The notes: generated from the sequence alone by a model not told the origin. A stretch of 36,802 bases of DNA from Candidatus Neoanaerotignum galli (GCA_904381335.1 CAJFIN010000010.1:1-36802); one strand, 5' to 3'. Counted from the first letter of the stretch, positions 1 to 9,620 are shown. Program-made: numbers and translations.

Positions 1-1568
1 TTTGGATGACCATAGCCATAGTAACAACGGTTTTGATACACTTCTCCATCAAAGAAATACTGCGGACGGGTCAAAGTAAAGTCCGCTTCGCTGGCGGCTG
101 TCAGTCTGCCATGATTTACAGCAGTAGCCGCAATGGAACGCGCATCCATCAGTGCCACAGAGGCAATCTGCCCGTTGGTGATCTTGCTGCCCTCTCGGTT
201 CGGGAAGTTACGAGTGGAATGACGGATGGACAGGCTATTATTGGCCGGCACATCTCCCGCGCCAAAGCAAGGGCCGCAGAACGCAGAGCGAACCGTTGCA
301 CCAGCCACCATCAGATCTGCAATGGCTCCATTTTTCACCAGCTCCAGGAATACGGGCTGGCTGGAAGGATAAACACTCAAAGCAAACGCGCCAGAACCGA
401 TATCATGATTCTTTAAAATATCCCGAGCATCACAGATATTTTCAAATGTACCGCCGGCACAACCAGCGATCACTCCTTGTTCTACCATCAAATGGCCATT
501 CACCACTTTATCTTTCAGCCGGAAAGGCACCTGATCGTTATCCAGCTGCTTGGCGCCCTTCTTTTCCACCTCATCCAAAATATCCATCAAATTGGCATTC
601 AGTTCTTCAATGGTATATACATTGCTTGGGTGAAACGGCATAGCGATCATGGGCTGAATGGAAGACAAATCCACATATACCATGCCATCGTAATATGCCA
701 CCACACCAGGCGCCTGCTGGGCATACTCTTCCGGACGGCCATGGATAGCATACCACTGCTGCACCTTGTCATCGGTGGCCCACACCGAGGAGAGGCAAGT
801 GGTTTCTGTGGTCATGACATCAATCCCATTGCGGTAATCCACCGTAAGGTTTGAAATGCCATCACCCACAAATTCCATCACTTTATTTTTTACATAGCCA
901 TTTTCAAACACAGCGCCAATAATAGCCAGCGCCACATCCTGAGGTCCTACATAAGGTGCCGGTTTGCCCGTCAGGTACACGGCAATCACCTCAGGCCGAT
1001 CAATGTCATACGTCTTATGAAGCAGCTGTTTTACTAACTCTGGGCCACCTTCGCCAATGGCCATGGTGCCCAAAGCGCCATAGCGGGTATGGCTATCGCT
1101 GCCCAGGATCATTTTTCCAACGCCGCTCATCATTTCCCGCATATACTGATGGATGACGGCTTGATGGGCTGGCACATAAATGCCGCCGTATTTTTGTGCA
1201 CAGCTAAGGCCAAAAAGATGATCGTCCTCATTGATCGTGCCGCCCACAGCACATAGAGAGTTGTGGCAGTTAGTAAGTACATAAGGCAAAGGGAATTCCG
1301 TCAGGCCGCTGGCCCGAGCCGTTTGCACAATTCCCACATAGGTGATATCATGACTGGCCATGGCATCAAATTTAATTTTCAATTTTTCCGGATCTCCGGA
1401 CGTATTATGGGCCTGCAAAATCCGATAGGCCATAGTCTGCTTTGCGCAGGATGCTGCATCAGCTTCCACGCCAGCCGCCTGCCGGATCTGCGCAGAGGCC
1501 TCTGGGCCTTCCGGCACAATTTGGGCGCCATTAACAAGATAGACGCCGCCGGGATATAACTGGATCAT
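1..1568 (-). CDS. Aconitase-family hydratase (YbhJ-like), 3' part cut by window edge
   Basis: About 522 N-terminal residues are visible and the gene continues past the left edge. The protein starts [14 protein letters not shown] with an AGGAGG site before the ATG at 1568. Seen: GCAGGT (Cys370) and CGPCFG (Cys431, Cys434), the spacing of the three [4Fe-4S] ligands of aconitases, plus early [11 protein letters not shown] and TNCHNSLC motifs typical of the substrate and cluster region. Known for the family: cluster-dependent dehydration and rehydration of hydroxy-acids. This lineage resembles the poorly characterised YbhJ-like hydratases more than housekeeping AcnA or LeuC, so the substrate is unknown. 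It follows an AEC transporter gene on the same strand by 116 bp, which suggests a linked organic-acid role (inference). Confidence 0.85.
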   Translation of the reverse strand, partial: MIQLYPGGVYLVNGAQIVPEGPEASAQIRQAAGVEADAASCAKQTMAYRILQAHNTSGDPEKLKIKFDAMASHDITYVGIVQTARASGLTEFPLPYVLTNCHNSLCAVGGTINEDDHLFGLSCAQKYGGIYVPAHQAVIHQYMREMMSGVGKMILGSDSHTRYGALGTMAIGEGGPELVKQLLHKTYDIDRPEVIAVYLTGKPAPYVGPQDVALAIIGAVFENGYVKNKVMEFVGDGISNLTVDYRNGIDVMTTETTCLSSVWATDDKVQQWYAIHGRPEEYAQQAPGVVAYYDGMVYVDLSSIQPMIAMPFHPSNVYTIEELNANLMDILDEVEKKGAKQLDNDQVPFRLKDKVVNGHLMVEQGVIAGCAGGTFENICDARDILKNHDIGSGAFALSVYPSSQPVFLELVKNGAIADLMVAGATVRSAFCGPCFGAGDVPANNSLSIRHSTRNFPNREGSKITNGQIASVALMDARSIAATAVNHGRLTAASEADFTLTRPQYFFDGEVYQNRCYYGYGHP

Positions 1569-1635
1569 AATGGCAAAACCTCCTAAGAATGGTCTAACCC
1601 TGGCAAAACAGCCGCTGACAGGGTCTCTTTGTGTC

Positions 1636-1641
1636 ATTATA
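1636..1641 (-). promoter_or_regulatory. Possible -10 box before the hydratase gene
   Basis: A perfect TATAAT lies about 70 bases before the hydratase start, but no good -35 box is seen at 16-18 bp. The leader after it can form a CCCTG/CAGGG hairpin just before the ribosome site. The gene may have its own weak promoter or be read from the AEC gene. Confidence 0.35.
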
Positions 1642-1684
1642 CACGTTTTTTCGCCTCTTGGCTAGAATATAAACTGGATTCCCA

Positions 1685-2623
1685 TCAGATTTTTGTAGTT
1701 AAATACATCACCAAAGGCATGGTAATCAGACTAAGAATGGTGCAGAGCATGGTGCCAGCAGTGGCATAGGTGTCGTTTCCATGGCCCTCCCTTGCCAAAA
1801 TGGGCACGGCCATTCCCGTAGGCGTAGAAAGCAGGAACACAAAAATGGATAATGCTCCCCCTTTAATCACCCCCGTCTTGCCAAAAAGCACATAGCCGAG
1901 CAGGGGCAGTAAAATCAGTTTAAACCCACAGGATACCAATAGTTTCCAGCTGGAAAACATCCGCTTGAGCCCCTTCCGCCCCAAATCCAACCCAATATAA
2001 AGGGCGGCCAGATATTTGGCGCAACTGCCCACGCCGCCAATGGTATCCCAAAATACCAAACCGTTCACCGGCAGATCCAGCAGTAAAATAATCACGCCAA
2101 TAACAATCGACAGTGTCAGCGGCGTAAGCAAACGGCGAAAACTGATCTTCTTCGGCCCATCCGTACAATCGGCAATGAGTGGGCCAAACACCCAATACAT
2201 AGTAGATTCCGCCATTAGATAAGCGCCGCCATAAATGCCTGCCAGCTGGGGAAACATAACACTGACAATGGGCACACCCAAAAAACCACTGTTGCCAAAG
2301 CTGGCCACCAGCACATTTACCCGGCGCATCGGCCCGTCAAACCCCAAAAAGCGGGACAGAAGATAGGCGCCGCCCACACCAATGGCACACATCACCGCCG
2401 CAAAACAGAAAAATGGCAGTAACTGAAATAATCCCTGCCGGCCGCCGCTGCCGCCGATGAGATTAAGTAGCATACAGGGCAGCACAATGCCCGTCAAAAG
2501 GGACGCCAAATGATCGATGGTAGCTTCTTTTATCAGACGCACCCGTTGGGCAAAAAAGCCCAATACCAGCAGCGTTGCCAACATCTCCACCTGCGTAATA
2601 AGGGTTTGGATCTCTGGAGTCAT
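1685..2623 (-). CDS. AEC (auxin efflux carrier) family transporter
   Basis: The 312-residue protein is made almost entirely of hydrophobic segments (about ten), with the AEC-type N-terminal helix-loop pattern including LLTGIVLPCMLLNLI, a central GNSGFLGVPIV segment and a late STPTGMAVPILA segment; these Gly/Pro-broken helices are typical of this family. Known members export or import carboxylates such as malate, or other small organic anions, across the cytoplasmic membrane. The length is normal. The start has an AAAGGA site. The aconitase-type hydratase follows on the same strand, so a hydroxy- or tricarboxylic-acid substrate is a reasonable guess but is not shown by the sequence. Confidence 0.88.
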   Translation of the reverse strand: MTPEIQTLITQVEMLATLLVLGFFAQRVRLIKEATIDHLASLLTGIVLPCMLLNLIGGSGGRQGLFQLLPFFCFAAVMCAIGVGGAYLLSRFLGFDGPMRRVNVLVASFGNSGFLGVPIVSVMFPQLAGIYGGAYLMAESTMYWVFGPLIADCTDGPKKISFRRLLTPLTLSIVIGVIILLLDLPVNGLVFWDTIGGVGSCAKYLAALYIGLDLGRKGLKRMFSSWKLLVSCGFKLILLPLLGYVLFGKTGVIKGGALSIFVFLLSTPTGMAVPILAREGHGNDTYATAGTMLCTILSLITMPLVMYLTTKI

Positions 2624-2681
2624 AGGTAGGTTCCTTTCTTACTTTATTTATATCATGACAAAAGCGTGCCAACGGCAAAGA

Positions 2682-2727
2682 GAAAACTAAAATTTTTGTC
2701 TATTTTTTATAGATTTTTTTAGTTTTC
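2682..2727. repeat. AT-rich inverted repeat upstream of the AEC gene
   Basis: GAAAACTAAAA (2682-2692) is repeated inverted as TTTTAGTTTTC (2717-2727), with an inner TCTAT/ATAGA pair (2699-2703, 2709-2713). It lies about 60 bp before the AEC start. It is not GC-rich, so it is unlikely to be a terminator; an operator or regulatory cruciform is possible. Confidence 0.5.
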
Positions 2728-2851
2728 ATCTCTTTCCTCCGCCCGCTCCTGCCCAAGACATTGGGCAAAAAACTTCTATCGATTTAGAACACTTTTTATA
2801 TAAAGTTTTCTAATCTTTGAATTTCTATATTTTTGCTTTCCGCTTTTGGCC

Positions 2852-2890
2852 TGAAGAAAGCCCCCGTCTCCCAAATCAGGGAGCAGGGGC
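2852..2890 (-). terminator. Intrinsic terminator of alaS
   Basis: On the minus strand a two-part stem (GCCCC/GGGGGC, inner CTCCC/GGGAG) is followed by TTTCTTC. It lies 75 bp after the alaS stop codon. The rest of the 340-bp gap between the alaS stop and the AEC start holds only the AT-rich inverted repeat. Confidence 0.75.
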
Positions 2891-2964
2891 AAGGATTTTG
2901 CTTCTTGCCGGCCCAAATCACTGTCCGTTTGGTGCAAAAATCCCATGGCAAATTTTATCTTTGC

Positions 2965-5601
2965 TTACAGTTGACTTTGGATCACTTCCAAGGCTTTTTC
3001 CAGCGCTGCTGTCACCTTTGCCGGTTCTTTGCCGCCCGCCTGGGCCATGCCGGGCCGGCCGCCGCCACCGCCGCCGCAAACGGCTGCTGCCGCTTTAATG
3101 ATATTACCGGCATGAGCGCCTTTCTTCACCGCCTCCTCGGTGGCCATGGCCACCAAGTTGACCTTACCTCCTTGGATGCTGGCCAGCACAATCACGGATA
3201 CAGGCAACTGATTTTTCAGCTCATCCCCTAAGGTTTTCAGCGCATTGGCGTCACCTTCTGTCTGGGCACAAATCACATCCACCCCATTAATCTGCTGTTT
3301 GCCAGCCAGAATATCCCCGGCGGCAGCACCAGCCAGTTTTGCTTTGAGCTGTTCCAGTTCTTTTGCCTGTTCTTTTTGCTCTGCCAATACATGCTCCAGC
3401 TTCTGGATCAATGTATCTGGATTGGCTTTCAGTAGACGGCAAGCCTCTTTCAGCTCTTCTTCCTGCCGTTCATAATAGGCCACGGCCCCAAAGCCCGTCA
3501 AAGCTTCAATACGGCGCACCCCAGCAGCAACGCCGCCTTCGGAAATGATCTTAAAGGAACCAATCTGCGCCGTATTTTTCAGATGCGTACCGCCGCACAG
3601 TTCAATGGAGTAGCCGCCCATGTCCACTACCCGCACCGTCTGGCCGTATTTTTCGCCAAAAAGTGCTGTTGCCCCCATCTTCCGGGCAGCATCCAGGCTC
3701 ATTTCAGAAACCGTCACAGGAATGGATTCATAAATTTTTTCATTGACAATCTGTTCTACTTTTTTCAGCTCGTCCGGCGTCATGGCCGTAAAGTGAGTAA
3801 AGTCGAACCGAAGCCGCCCGGCGGAAACGTAAGAACCCGCCTGCTGCACATGGGTACCCAAAACGTCCCGCAGCGCTTGCTGCAGCAAATGCGTTGCCGA
3901 ATGGTTTCTAGCAATAGACAAACGGTTTTTCACATCATAGCTGGCAGTAGCCCGTTCGCCTACAGAAATCATCCCATCTACCACTTGCCCAATGTGAGCC
4001 GTTTTACCGCCCACCACATGGATGCAGTCCGTCACTTCCACTGTGCCCATATCGGTCTTAATGATACCGATATCGCCAACTTGTCCGCCCATTTCCGCAT
4101 AAAAGGGGCTCTTATCCAAAAATACTGCCACATCTTGACCAGGGCCGGCCTGGGTGGCCACTGCATTATCCGCCACCAAAGCGATTACCTTGGCGTCATC
4201 AATACTGGACTGCTCGTAACCCACAAACGTTGTGGTCAGGGACGCATCGATCTGATTGTAGACTGTTTCTGCCGCGCCCATATAGTTACTTTCTGCTCTT
4301 GCAGCCCGGGCCCGTTCTTTTTGAATCTGCATTTCTTCCTGGAAGGCTTCTTCATCCAGACTCATCCCCTCTTCTTCCAAAATCTCTTTGGTCAAATCAA
4401 TGGGGAATCCATAGGTATCATACAGCCGGAAGCTTTCTTTGCCGTTTAAGATGGTGCGGCCCTGGGCCTTCATTTCGGCCATATCTGCTTTGAGCAATTC
4501 CATTCCTTTATCAATGGTCTTATAGAAGCTGTTTTCTTCCACGGAGATCACTTTTTTAATATAATCCCGCTTTTCCACCAATTCTGGATATGCCTCTCCA
4601 GAGCAAGCAATCACGGTGTCGCATAGGCCAGCCAAAAACTCATTTTCAATGCCCAATAGTTTTCCATGGCGGGCTGCCCGGCGCAGCAGACGGCGCAGCA
4701 CATAGCCTCTGCCTTCATTGGAAGGCAAAACGCCATCCGCTGTCATAAAGGTCACAGAACGAATGTGGTCCGTAATGACCCGGACGCTTACATCGATCTT
4801 ATGTTCCTTCATATATTCTACGTTGGCCACACGGCATACTTCATCCCGCAGTGCTTTGATGGTATCCACATCGAAAATGGAATCTACGCCCTGCATAATG
4901 GTGGCCAACCGCTCCAGGCCCATGCCAGTATCAATGTTTTTAAATTCCAGATCGGTATAAGTACCATCAGGCTGGGCATTAAACTGGGTAAACACCAAAT
5001 TCCAAAATTCCATATACCGGTCGCAGTCGCAACCCACCGTGCAAGTGGGTTTGCCGCAGCCGTATTCCTCGCCCCGGTCATAATAAATCTCAGAGCAGGG
5101 GCCGCAGGGGCCGGTGCCATGTTCCCAGAAATTATCTTCCTTTCCCATATAAAAGATCCTGTCTTTGGGCACGCCCACCTTTTCATGCCAAATCTGGGCA
5201 GCCTCTTCATCGTCTTTATACACGGTCACATAGAGCTTATCTTCTGGAATCTCCAATACTTTCGTCACAAATTCCCAGCTCCAAGGAATAATTTCATTTT
5301 TAAAATAGTCGCCAAAGGAAAAGTCCCCCAACATTTCAAAAAATGTACCATGACGGGCTGTTTTCCCCACATTTTCAATATCGCCGGTACGAATACATTT
5401 TTGGCAGGTCGTCACCCGGCGTCTGGGCGGGATCTCCTGACCGGTAAAGTATGGCTTTAAGGGAGCCATACCAGAGTTGATGAGCAAAAGCGAGTTGTCG
5501 TTATGAGGGATCACAGAGGCGCTTGGCAGGCGCAGATGGTCTTTGCTTTCAAAAAAAGAAAGGAAAGCCTCCCTCAATTCATTGACACCCATTGGTTTCA
5601 T
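2965..5601 (-). CDS. alaS: Alanine--tRNA ligase
   Basis: The 878-residue protein is the normal length for AlaRS. It charges tRNA-Ala in the cytoplasm. Seen: class II catalytic core from the N-terminus (FFESKDHLRLPSASVIP, ARHGTFFEMLGDFSFGDYFK), a Cys-rich insert (GCGKPTCTVGCDC) common in Clostridia, the editing-domain NHSATHLLQ (HxxxH) and CGGTH zinc ligands, and the C-terminal Gly-rich C-Ala region (CGGGGGGRPGMAQAGG). The start is ATG 5601, preceded by AAAGGAGG; a longer in-frame reading to 5748 would run into the T-box and has no ribosome site. The gene stands alone, with its own promoter, T-box leader and terminator. Confidence 0.97.
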   Translation of the reverse strand: MKPMGVNELREAFLSFFESKDHLRLPSASVIPHNDNSLLLINSGMAPLKPYFTGQEIPPRRRVTTCQKCIRTGDIENVGKTARHGTFFEMLGDFSFGDYFKNEIIPWSWEFVTKVLEIPEDKLYVTVYKDDEEAAQIWHEKVGVPKDRIFYMGKEDNFWEHGTGPCGPCSEIYYDRGEEYGCGKPTCTVGCDCDRYMEFWNLVFTQFNAQPDGTYTDLEFKNIDTGMGLERLATIMQGVDSIFDVDTIKALRDEVCRVANVEYMKEHKIDVSVRVITDHIRSVTFMTADGVLPSNEGRGYVLRRLLRRAARHGKLLGIENEFLAGLCDTVIACSGEAYPELVEKRDYIKKVISVEENSFYKTIDKGMELLKADMAEMKAQGRTILNGKESFRLYDTYGFPIDLTKEILEEEGMSLDEEAFQEEMQIQKERARAARAESNYMGAAETVYNQIDASLTTTFVGYEQSSIDDAKVIALVADNAVATQAGPGQDVAVFLDKSPFYAEMGGQVGDIGIIKTDMGTVEVTDCIHVVGGKTAHIGQVVDGMISVGERATASYDVKNRLSIARNHSATHLLQQALRDVLGTHVQQAGSYVSAGRLRFDFTHFTAMTPDELKKVEQIVNEKIYESIPVTVSEMSLDAARKMGATALFGEKYGQTVRVVDMGGYSIELCGGTHLKNTAQIGSFKIISEGGVAAGVRRIEALTGFGAVAYYERQEEELKEACRLLKANPDTLIQKLEHVLAEQKEQAKELEQLKAKLAGAAAGDILAGKQQINGVDVICAQTEGDANALKTLGDELKNQLPVSVIVLASIQGGKVNLVAMATEEAVKKGAHAGNIIKAAAAVCGGGGGGRPGMAQAGGKEPAKVTAALEKALEVIQSQL

Positions 5602-5640
5602 AGCAATTCGTTCCTCCTTTATGTTGATTGCCGGTGGCAT

Positions 5641-5941
5641 AAAAAAACCTGCAAACTCACCGCAGTCAAAAAATGCGATTGTTTGCAGGGACGAGGTTCG
5701 TCTCGCGGTACCACCCTGGTTGCGTTTTGCTCTGCCAAAAGCAAACAAAACGCCGCTTCATTTTGCCCGGTAACGGGGGCTGGCCGGTTCTTGTTCAGAA
5801 ACAGGCGTTTGCAGTTTAGATGCAAGAGAAAGCTGGCTTGGCGGGCAACAGTCTTAGGACCTTTCAGCCTGGGGTCCTTCTCTGAAAAGACGGATGTGCT
5901 GCCGCATTAGACTTCCTATCGCCGGATTCAATATAGCATTA
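5641..5941 (-). promoter_or_regulatory. T-box riboswitch (alanine) with terminator
   Basis: The minus strand carries the T-box core AGGGTGGTACCGCG (within 5701-5717), a GCGTTTTG/CAAAACGC stem just before it, and a terminator CCTGCAAAC/GTTTGCAGG followed by seven U (5641-5689). The 5' part forms a GGCG/CGCC-closed Stem I with a GTCT/AGAC helix; GCC at 5844-5846 on its 3' side is a candidate alanine specifier codon (inference). Uncharged tRNA-Ala would stabilise the antiterminator and allow alaS transcription. Confidence 0.93.
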
Positions 5942-5947
5942 TGTACG

Positions 5948-5976
5948 ATTATATTGGACTTTTTCTTCCTTGTCAA
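5948..5976 (-). promoter_or_regulatory. Consensus sigma-A promoter of alaS
   Basis: TTGACA (5971-5976) and TATAAT (5948-5953) are separated by 17 bp, a perfect match. The start of transcription would be near 5941, at the 5' end of the T-box leader. Confidence 0.9.
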
Positions 5977-6015
5977 TAGGCATCCATGGAAAACCTGCTG
6001 GCAAACTTCCAGCCA

Positions 6016-7032
6016 TCAGATATCGTAGTCTCCATTTTCCTCCTCCAAAAACGCTCCTGTTTGCCTGAGGCAATCCGTGCCATTACTGCGGCGATATTGG
6101 GTAGGCAAACAACCAGTATATGCCTGAAACGCCCGGCTAAATTTCCCCTGGCTCTCATATCCCACCTGACGGGCCACTGCGGCAATGCTGTCCTCACTTT
6201 GGCGCAGCAGGTGCATAGCCTGCTGCATCCGGTATGCTTTCATATATGAAGCAATGGGCATGCCATAAACTGCCTTAAAAGCCTCCTTTAATGTAGAGGT
6301 ATTCATCAGATATTTTTTGGCCAAGGTCTCAATGGTGATCCGCTGGTCTAAATGGGCCACCAGTTCCTCCCGCACTTCTTTCATCAGTGCTGCCTGCCGC
6401 AAAGCATAGCGAGAAGCGCCTGCCACAGGTTTCATCCGGCTTAAAAAAAGCAGCACTTCCTGCGCCTTTAAGCGCAGGTACGCCGGCAAATACTGCTGGG
6501 GCAAATCATAAAGCACATGAAATATGCCATCGATAACTGCGCTTTGTGGATACACGCCCGGCGCTCTACATTGGGCCGCCACACCTTCTATCGTCACCCC
6601 TGCCTCTTTCAGCAGACTGGGCCAATGGGTTTCTAGTTTCTCCCAGTCAAAGCGCAAGGCAATCCCCTCATAGCAGCCCAGGGGCAGCACCATTCGACTG
6701 CCGGCACAGCAGCGCAGGGTATGGCAGCACAGATCTCCCCGGCCAAAATAAATGGCTTCCCCTTGGCCCATGGCCCAGCCGATGCGCCCTTGGCGGCAGT
6801 GGTCCACTTCCAGCACCCGGGCAGCAGGGTCATGGCGGCAAGGCACTTCCTCCGCCAAGTACAACTCCAGCGCTGCTTCCACGCCTTCAGCCACTTTGTA
6901 TACCGTTACCCGGCCTCGGCCTGATGGCAGCCTTTCCTGCTGCGGCTCTTCCCCTGGCTGCAGTGTTACCAGCGTTTTCGCTGGCACCTCTGCCAAAGCC
7001 TGCGCCACCGTCTGCCGGAATACTTCTTTCAT
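6016..7032 (-). CDS. AraC-family transcriptional regulator next to feoAB
   Basis: The 338-residue protein has a two-helix AraC DNA-binding domain at about residues 235-325 (ITIETLAKKYLMNTSTLKEAFKAVYGMPIASYMKAYRMQQAMHLL and the second helix around IAAVARQVGYESQGKFSRAFQAYTG). The N-terminal ~200 residues are a sensor domain rich in cysteine (LCCHTLRCC, LGCYEG), of the kind found in PchR-like iron regulators. The start has an AGGAGG site. It is divergent from feoA, so control of ferrous iron uptake is a reasonable inference; no binding site was identified. The gene lies directly upstream of the alaS promoter with no clear terminator. Confidence 0.9.
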   Translation of the reverse strand: MKEVFRQTVAQALAEVPAKTLVTLQPGEEPQQERLPSGRGRVTVYKVAEGVEAALELYLAEEVPCRHDPAARVLEVDHCRQGRIGWAMGQGEAIYFGRGDLCCHTLRCCAGSRMVLPLGCYEGIALRFDWEKLETHWPSLLKEAGVTIEGVAAQCRAPGVYPQSAVIDGIFHVLYDLPQQYLPAYLRLKAQEVLLFLSRMKPVAGASRYALRQAALMKEVREELVAHLDQRITIETLAKKYLMNTSTLKEAFKAVYGMPIASYMKAYRMQQAMHLLRQSEDSIAAVARQVGYESQGKFSRAFQAYTGCLPTQYRRSNGTDCLRQTGAFLEEENGDYDI

Positions 7033-7163
7033 GATTGCCCTCCTATCCTTGCTTTTGCCGCTATTGTATCATATCCGATCACAGAAAAAAACAATGGTTT
7101 TTCTCTTTTTCACCGGAAACAATGAAAAATAACAGCCAGATGGATCATTTTCTTCCTCTTTTA

Positions 7164-7192
7164 TTGACGAAGCATGGTTTCTTCAGTAAAAT
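7164..7192 (+). promoter_or_regulatory. Promoter of feoAB
   Basis: TTGACG (7164-7169) and TAAAAT (7187-7192) with 17-bp spacing lie 64 bp before feoA. A short CTAA-CTTT-TTAG inverted repeat (7207-7218) just after the likely start could be a repressor site, but it is weak evidence. Confidence 0.75.
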
Positions 7193-7255
7193 GAAAGTAA
7201 ATACGACTAACTTTTTAGGCTGTTTATTTATCTCTAAAGAAACGAGGTATATCCT

Positions 7256-7483
7256 ATGCTGCTGAAAGATGCAAAAATTGGAGACCAGCTGCAAGTGGAA
7301 GCCATCCATCTTCCCTTTGAGTTGGAACGCAGGTTGGAAGCCCTCGGCATGACCCAACATTCCCCCATTACGGTGCTTCACCGGAAAGGTCGGGGTATCC
7401 TGATCATCAAACTGCGGGGAAGCCGTTTTGCCCTGGGATATCCCATTACAAAAAATATCGAAGTGAGGCGGTCCGAAAAATGA
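7256..7483 (+). CDS. feoA: Ferrous iron transport protein A
   Basis: A 75-residue SH3-like FeoA protein (KIGDQLQVEAI, LERRLEALGMTQHSPITVLHRKGRGILIIKLRGSRFALG). FeoA is a small cytoplasmic partner needed for full FeoB activity. Length is normal. Its stop overlaps the feoB start by 4 bp (ATGA), so the two are translationally coupled. No feoC is present. Confidence 0.93.
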   Translation: MLLKDAKIGDQLQVEAIHLPFELERRLEALGMTQHSPITVLHRKGRGILIIKLRGSRFALGYPITKNIEVRRSEK

Positions 7484-9525
7484 AAGAAGAAATGACCATT
7501 GGGTTTATTGGAAACCCTAATTGTGGAAAAACCACCCTCTTTAATGCCTATACTGGCGCCAATTTAAAAGTGGCCAACTGGCCCGGCGTCACTGTAGAAA
7601 AAGTGGAAGGCGCCATCAAAGACCATGACCTTACCATCCATTTGGTGGACTTGCCTGGCACCTATAGCCTGACCTCTTACACCATGGAAGAAACGGTTTC
7701 CCGCCGTTTTATTCTCAGCGATGAAGTAGATGTTATGATTAATGTGGTAGATGCTTCCGCCTTGGAACGCAGTCTCTATCTTACCTTACAGCTGCTGGAA
7801 CTGGGTAAGCCGGTGGTACTGGCTCTAAACATGATGGATATCGTAGAAAAACGCGGTATGGAAATCGACCTGCACCGCCTGCCGGAAATGCTTGGTATCC
7901 CTGTCATTCCTGTCTCCGCCAGAAAACGGCGCGGGTTGGACATTCTCCTGCACGCCGCTGCCCATCATAAAGATGCCACCCGGCCTGACCCCCTGATCCA
8001 TCAACATAAAACCCAAAGTCATCACGCCCATGGCCATCACCAGGAATATACCATGGTCTATTCTGATGAAATCGAAGACAAGATCGATAAAATTATCCCT
8101 GTGCTTGCTCAGACCTATCCTCAACTAAAAAACCTTCGCTGGCACGCATTAAAGCTGCTGGAAGGGGACCGGGAAATCAAGGAGCAATACCCCATCAACT
8201 TGCCGGATGTCCTAGACCGCAGCTATGAATCGGATATTATTAACCAAAAATATGACTTCATCGATGAAATCATCTCCGAAGTCCTCATGCATAAAGAAAA
8301 ACAGGATCATTTTACCGAAACAGTAGATAAGGCCCTGACCAGCAGCATCTGGGGTATTCCCATCTTTTTAGTCATCATGGCCGTCACATTTCTGTTGACC
8401 TTCACCGTGGGCGACTGGATCAAAGGATATTTGGAAATTTTCGTAGGGTGGATCTCGGATGGTGCTACAGCCGGTCTATTGGCCGTTCATGCCAGCCCTG
8501 TGATATCCTCTTTGGTCGTAGATGGGATCATTGGCGGCGTAGGCGTTATCGTTACTTTCCTGCCCAACATCGTCATCCTCTTTTGCTGCTTGGCATTACT
8601 GGAAGACAGCGGCTATATGTCCCGTGCCGCCTATGTCATGGAGGGCATCATGAGTAAGATCGGTCTATCCGGTAAGGCCTTTATCCCTATGTTGCTGGGC
8701 TTTGGATGTACCGTACCTGCCATCATGGCTTCTCGTGCCTTGGAAAACCCCCGGGACCGCTTTAAGGTCATGCTGGTAACGCCATTTATGAGCTGTAATG
8801 CCCGCTTGACCATTTATATCCTGTTTTCTGAAATGTTTTTCCCGGATCATGCCATGTTAGTGGCCTACGCCATGTATCTAATTGGTATTGTGGTGGCTAT
8901 TGTGGTCTCCGCCCTGCTCCATCTCATTGACCGAAAAAAATCTGTCAACTATCTGCTGCTGGAGCTGCCAGAATACAAAATGCCCGATGGGCGTACCGTG
9001 GCCATTTATGTCTGGGAAAAAATCAAGGATTATCTGGAAAAAGCCGGCACCACCATCTTTGTCGCCACATTGCTAATTTGGATTTTGCTCCACTTCGGCC
9101 CCGGCGGATATGCTGAAGATATGGGCCTAAGTTTTGGCGCCTATTTAGGTAAATTTCTGGTGCCCTTCTTCACCCCCATTGGCCTTGGCTTTTGGCAGAT
9201 TGCCGTGGCGCTCATTGCCGGCATCAGTGCCAAAGAAGTGGTGGTTTCCAGCTGTGCAGTACTTTTTGGCATCGCTAATGCCAGCTCTGCCAGCGGTATG
9301 AGCGCCTTTTCTGCCGCACTCTCCAGCATCGGCTTTGGCCCCTTAAATGCCTTTTGTCTCATGGTATTTTGCTTGCTGTACATTCCTTGTGCCGCTGCTT
9401 TGGGCACCATCCGCAAAGAATCTGGCAGCACAAAAACAATGCTGCAAATGGCCCTTTTCCAGCTGGCAGTGGCCTGGGTAGTGACCTTCCTGGTCTATCG
9501 CATTGGCCTAACCGTAATAGCATGA
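7480..9525 (+). CDS. feoB: Ferrous iron transporter B
   Basis: The 681-residue protein has an N-terminal G domain with G1 GNPNCGKTT (about residues 11-19), a G3 DLPG and a G4 NMMD, then a helical GDI region and a C-terminal membrane domain with the two Gate repeats (GFGCTVPAIMASRAL and SAKEVVVSSCAVLFG). It moves Fe(II) into the cell. An oddity is a His-rich linker of about 15 residues (around 174-189: HKTQSHHAHGHH) between the G domain and the GDI, which could bind metal. A terminator follows at once. Confidence 0.96.
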   Translation: MKEEMTIGFIGNPNCGKTTLFNAYTGANLKVANWPGVTVEKVEGAIKDHDLTIHLVDLPGTYSLTSYTMEETVSRRFILSDEVDVMINVVDASALERSLYLTLQLLELGKPVVLALNMMDIVEKRGMEIDLHRLPEMLGIPVIPVSARKRRGLDILLHAAAHHKDATRPDPLIHQHKTQSHHAHGHHQEYTMVYSDEIEDKIDKIIPVLAQTYPQLKNLRWHALKLLEGDREIKEQYPINLPDVLDRSYESDIINQKYDFIDEIISEVLMHKEKQDHFTETVDKALTSSIWGIPIFLVIMAVTFLLTFTVGDWIKGYLEIFVGWISDGATAGLLAVHASPVISSLVVDGIIGGVGVIVTFLPNIVILFCCLALLEDSGYMSRAAYVMEGIMSKIGLSGKAFIPMLLGFGCTVPAIMASRALENPRDRFKVMLVTPFMSCNARLTIYILFSEMFFPDHAMLVAYAMYLIGIVVAIVVSALLHLIDRKKSVNYLLLELPEYKMPDGRTVAIYVWEKIKDYLEKAGTTIFVATLLIWILLHFGPGGYAEDMGLSFGAYLGKFLVPFFTPIGLGFWQIAVALIAGISAKEVVVSSCAVLFGIANASSASGMSAFSAALSSIGFGPLNAFCLMVFCLLYIPCAAALGTIRKESGSTKTMLQMALFQLAVAWVVTFLVYRIGLTVIA

Positions 9526-9536
9526 CATTTTCTTTT

Positions 9537-9570
9537 CCCCTGCCTCCTTCGTGGCGGCAGGGGATTTTTT
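9537..9570 (+). terminator. Intrinsic terminator of feoAB
   Basis: CCCCTGCC and GGCAGGGG form a stem followed by A and six T, 12 bp after the feoB stop. Confidence 0.9.
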
Positions 9571-9620
9571 GCCCAAACGGAAGCTCTTTTTGCCCAAAGA
9601 GAAAAATAGAAAAAAAGGGG

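Noticed and set aside
6-1559. Plus-strand ORFs in the first 1.6 kb
   Set aside because: The minus strand codes for an aconitase-family protein with all cluster cysteines; the plus ORFs have no support.
3583-5460. Long plus-strand ORFs opposite alaS
   Set aside because: They are antisense to a fully conserved gene and have no ribosome site or recognisable domain.
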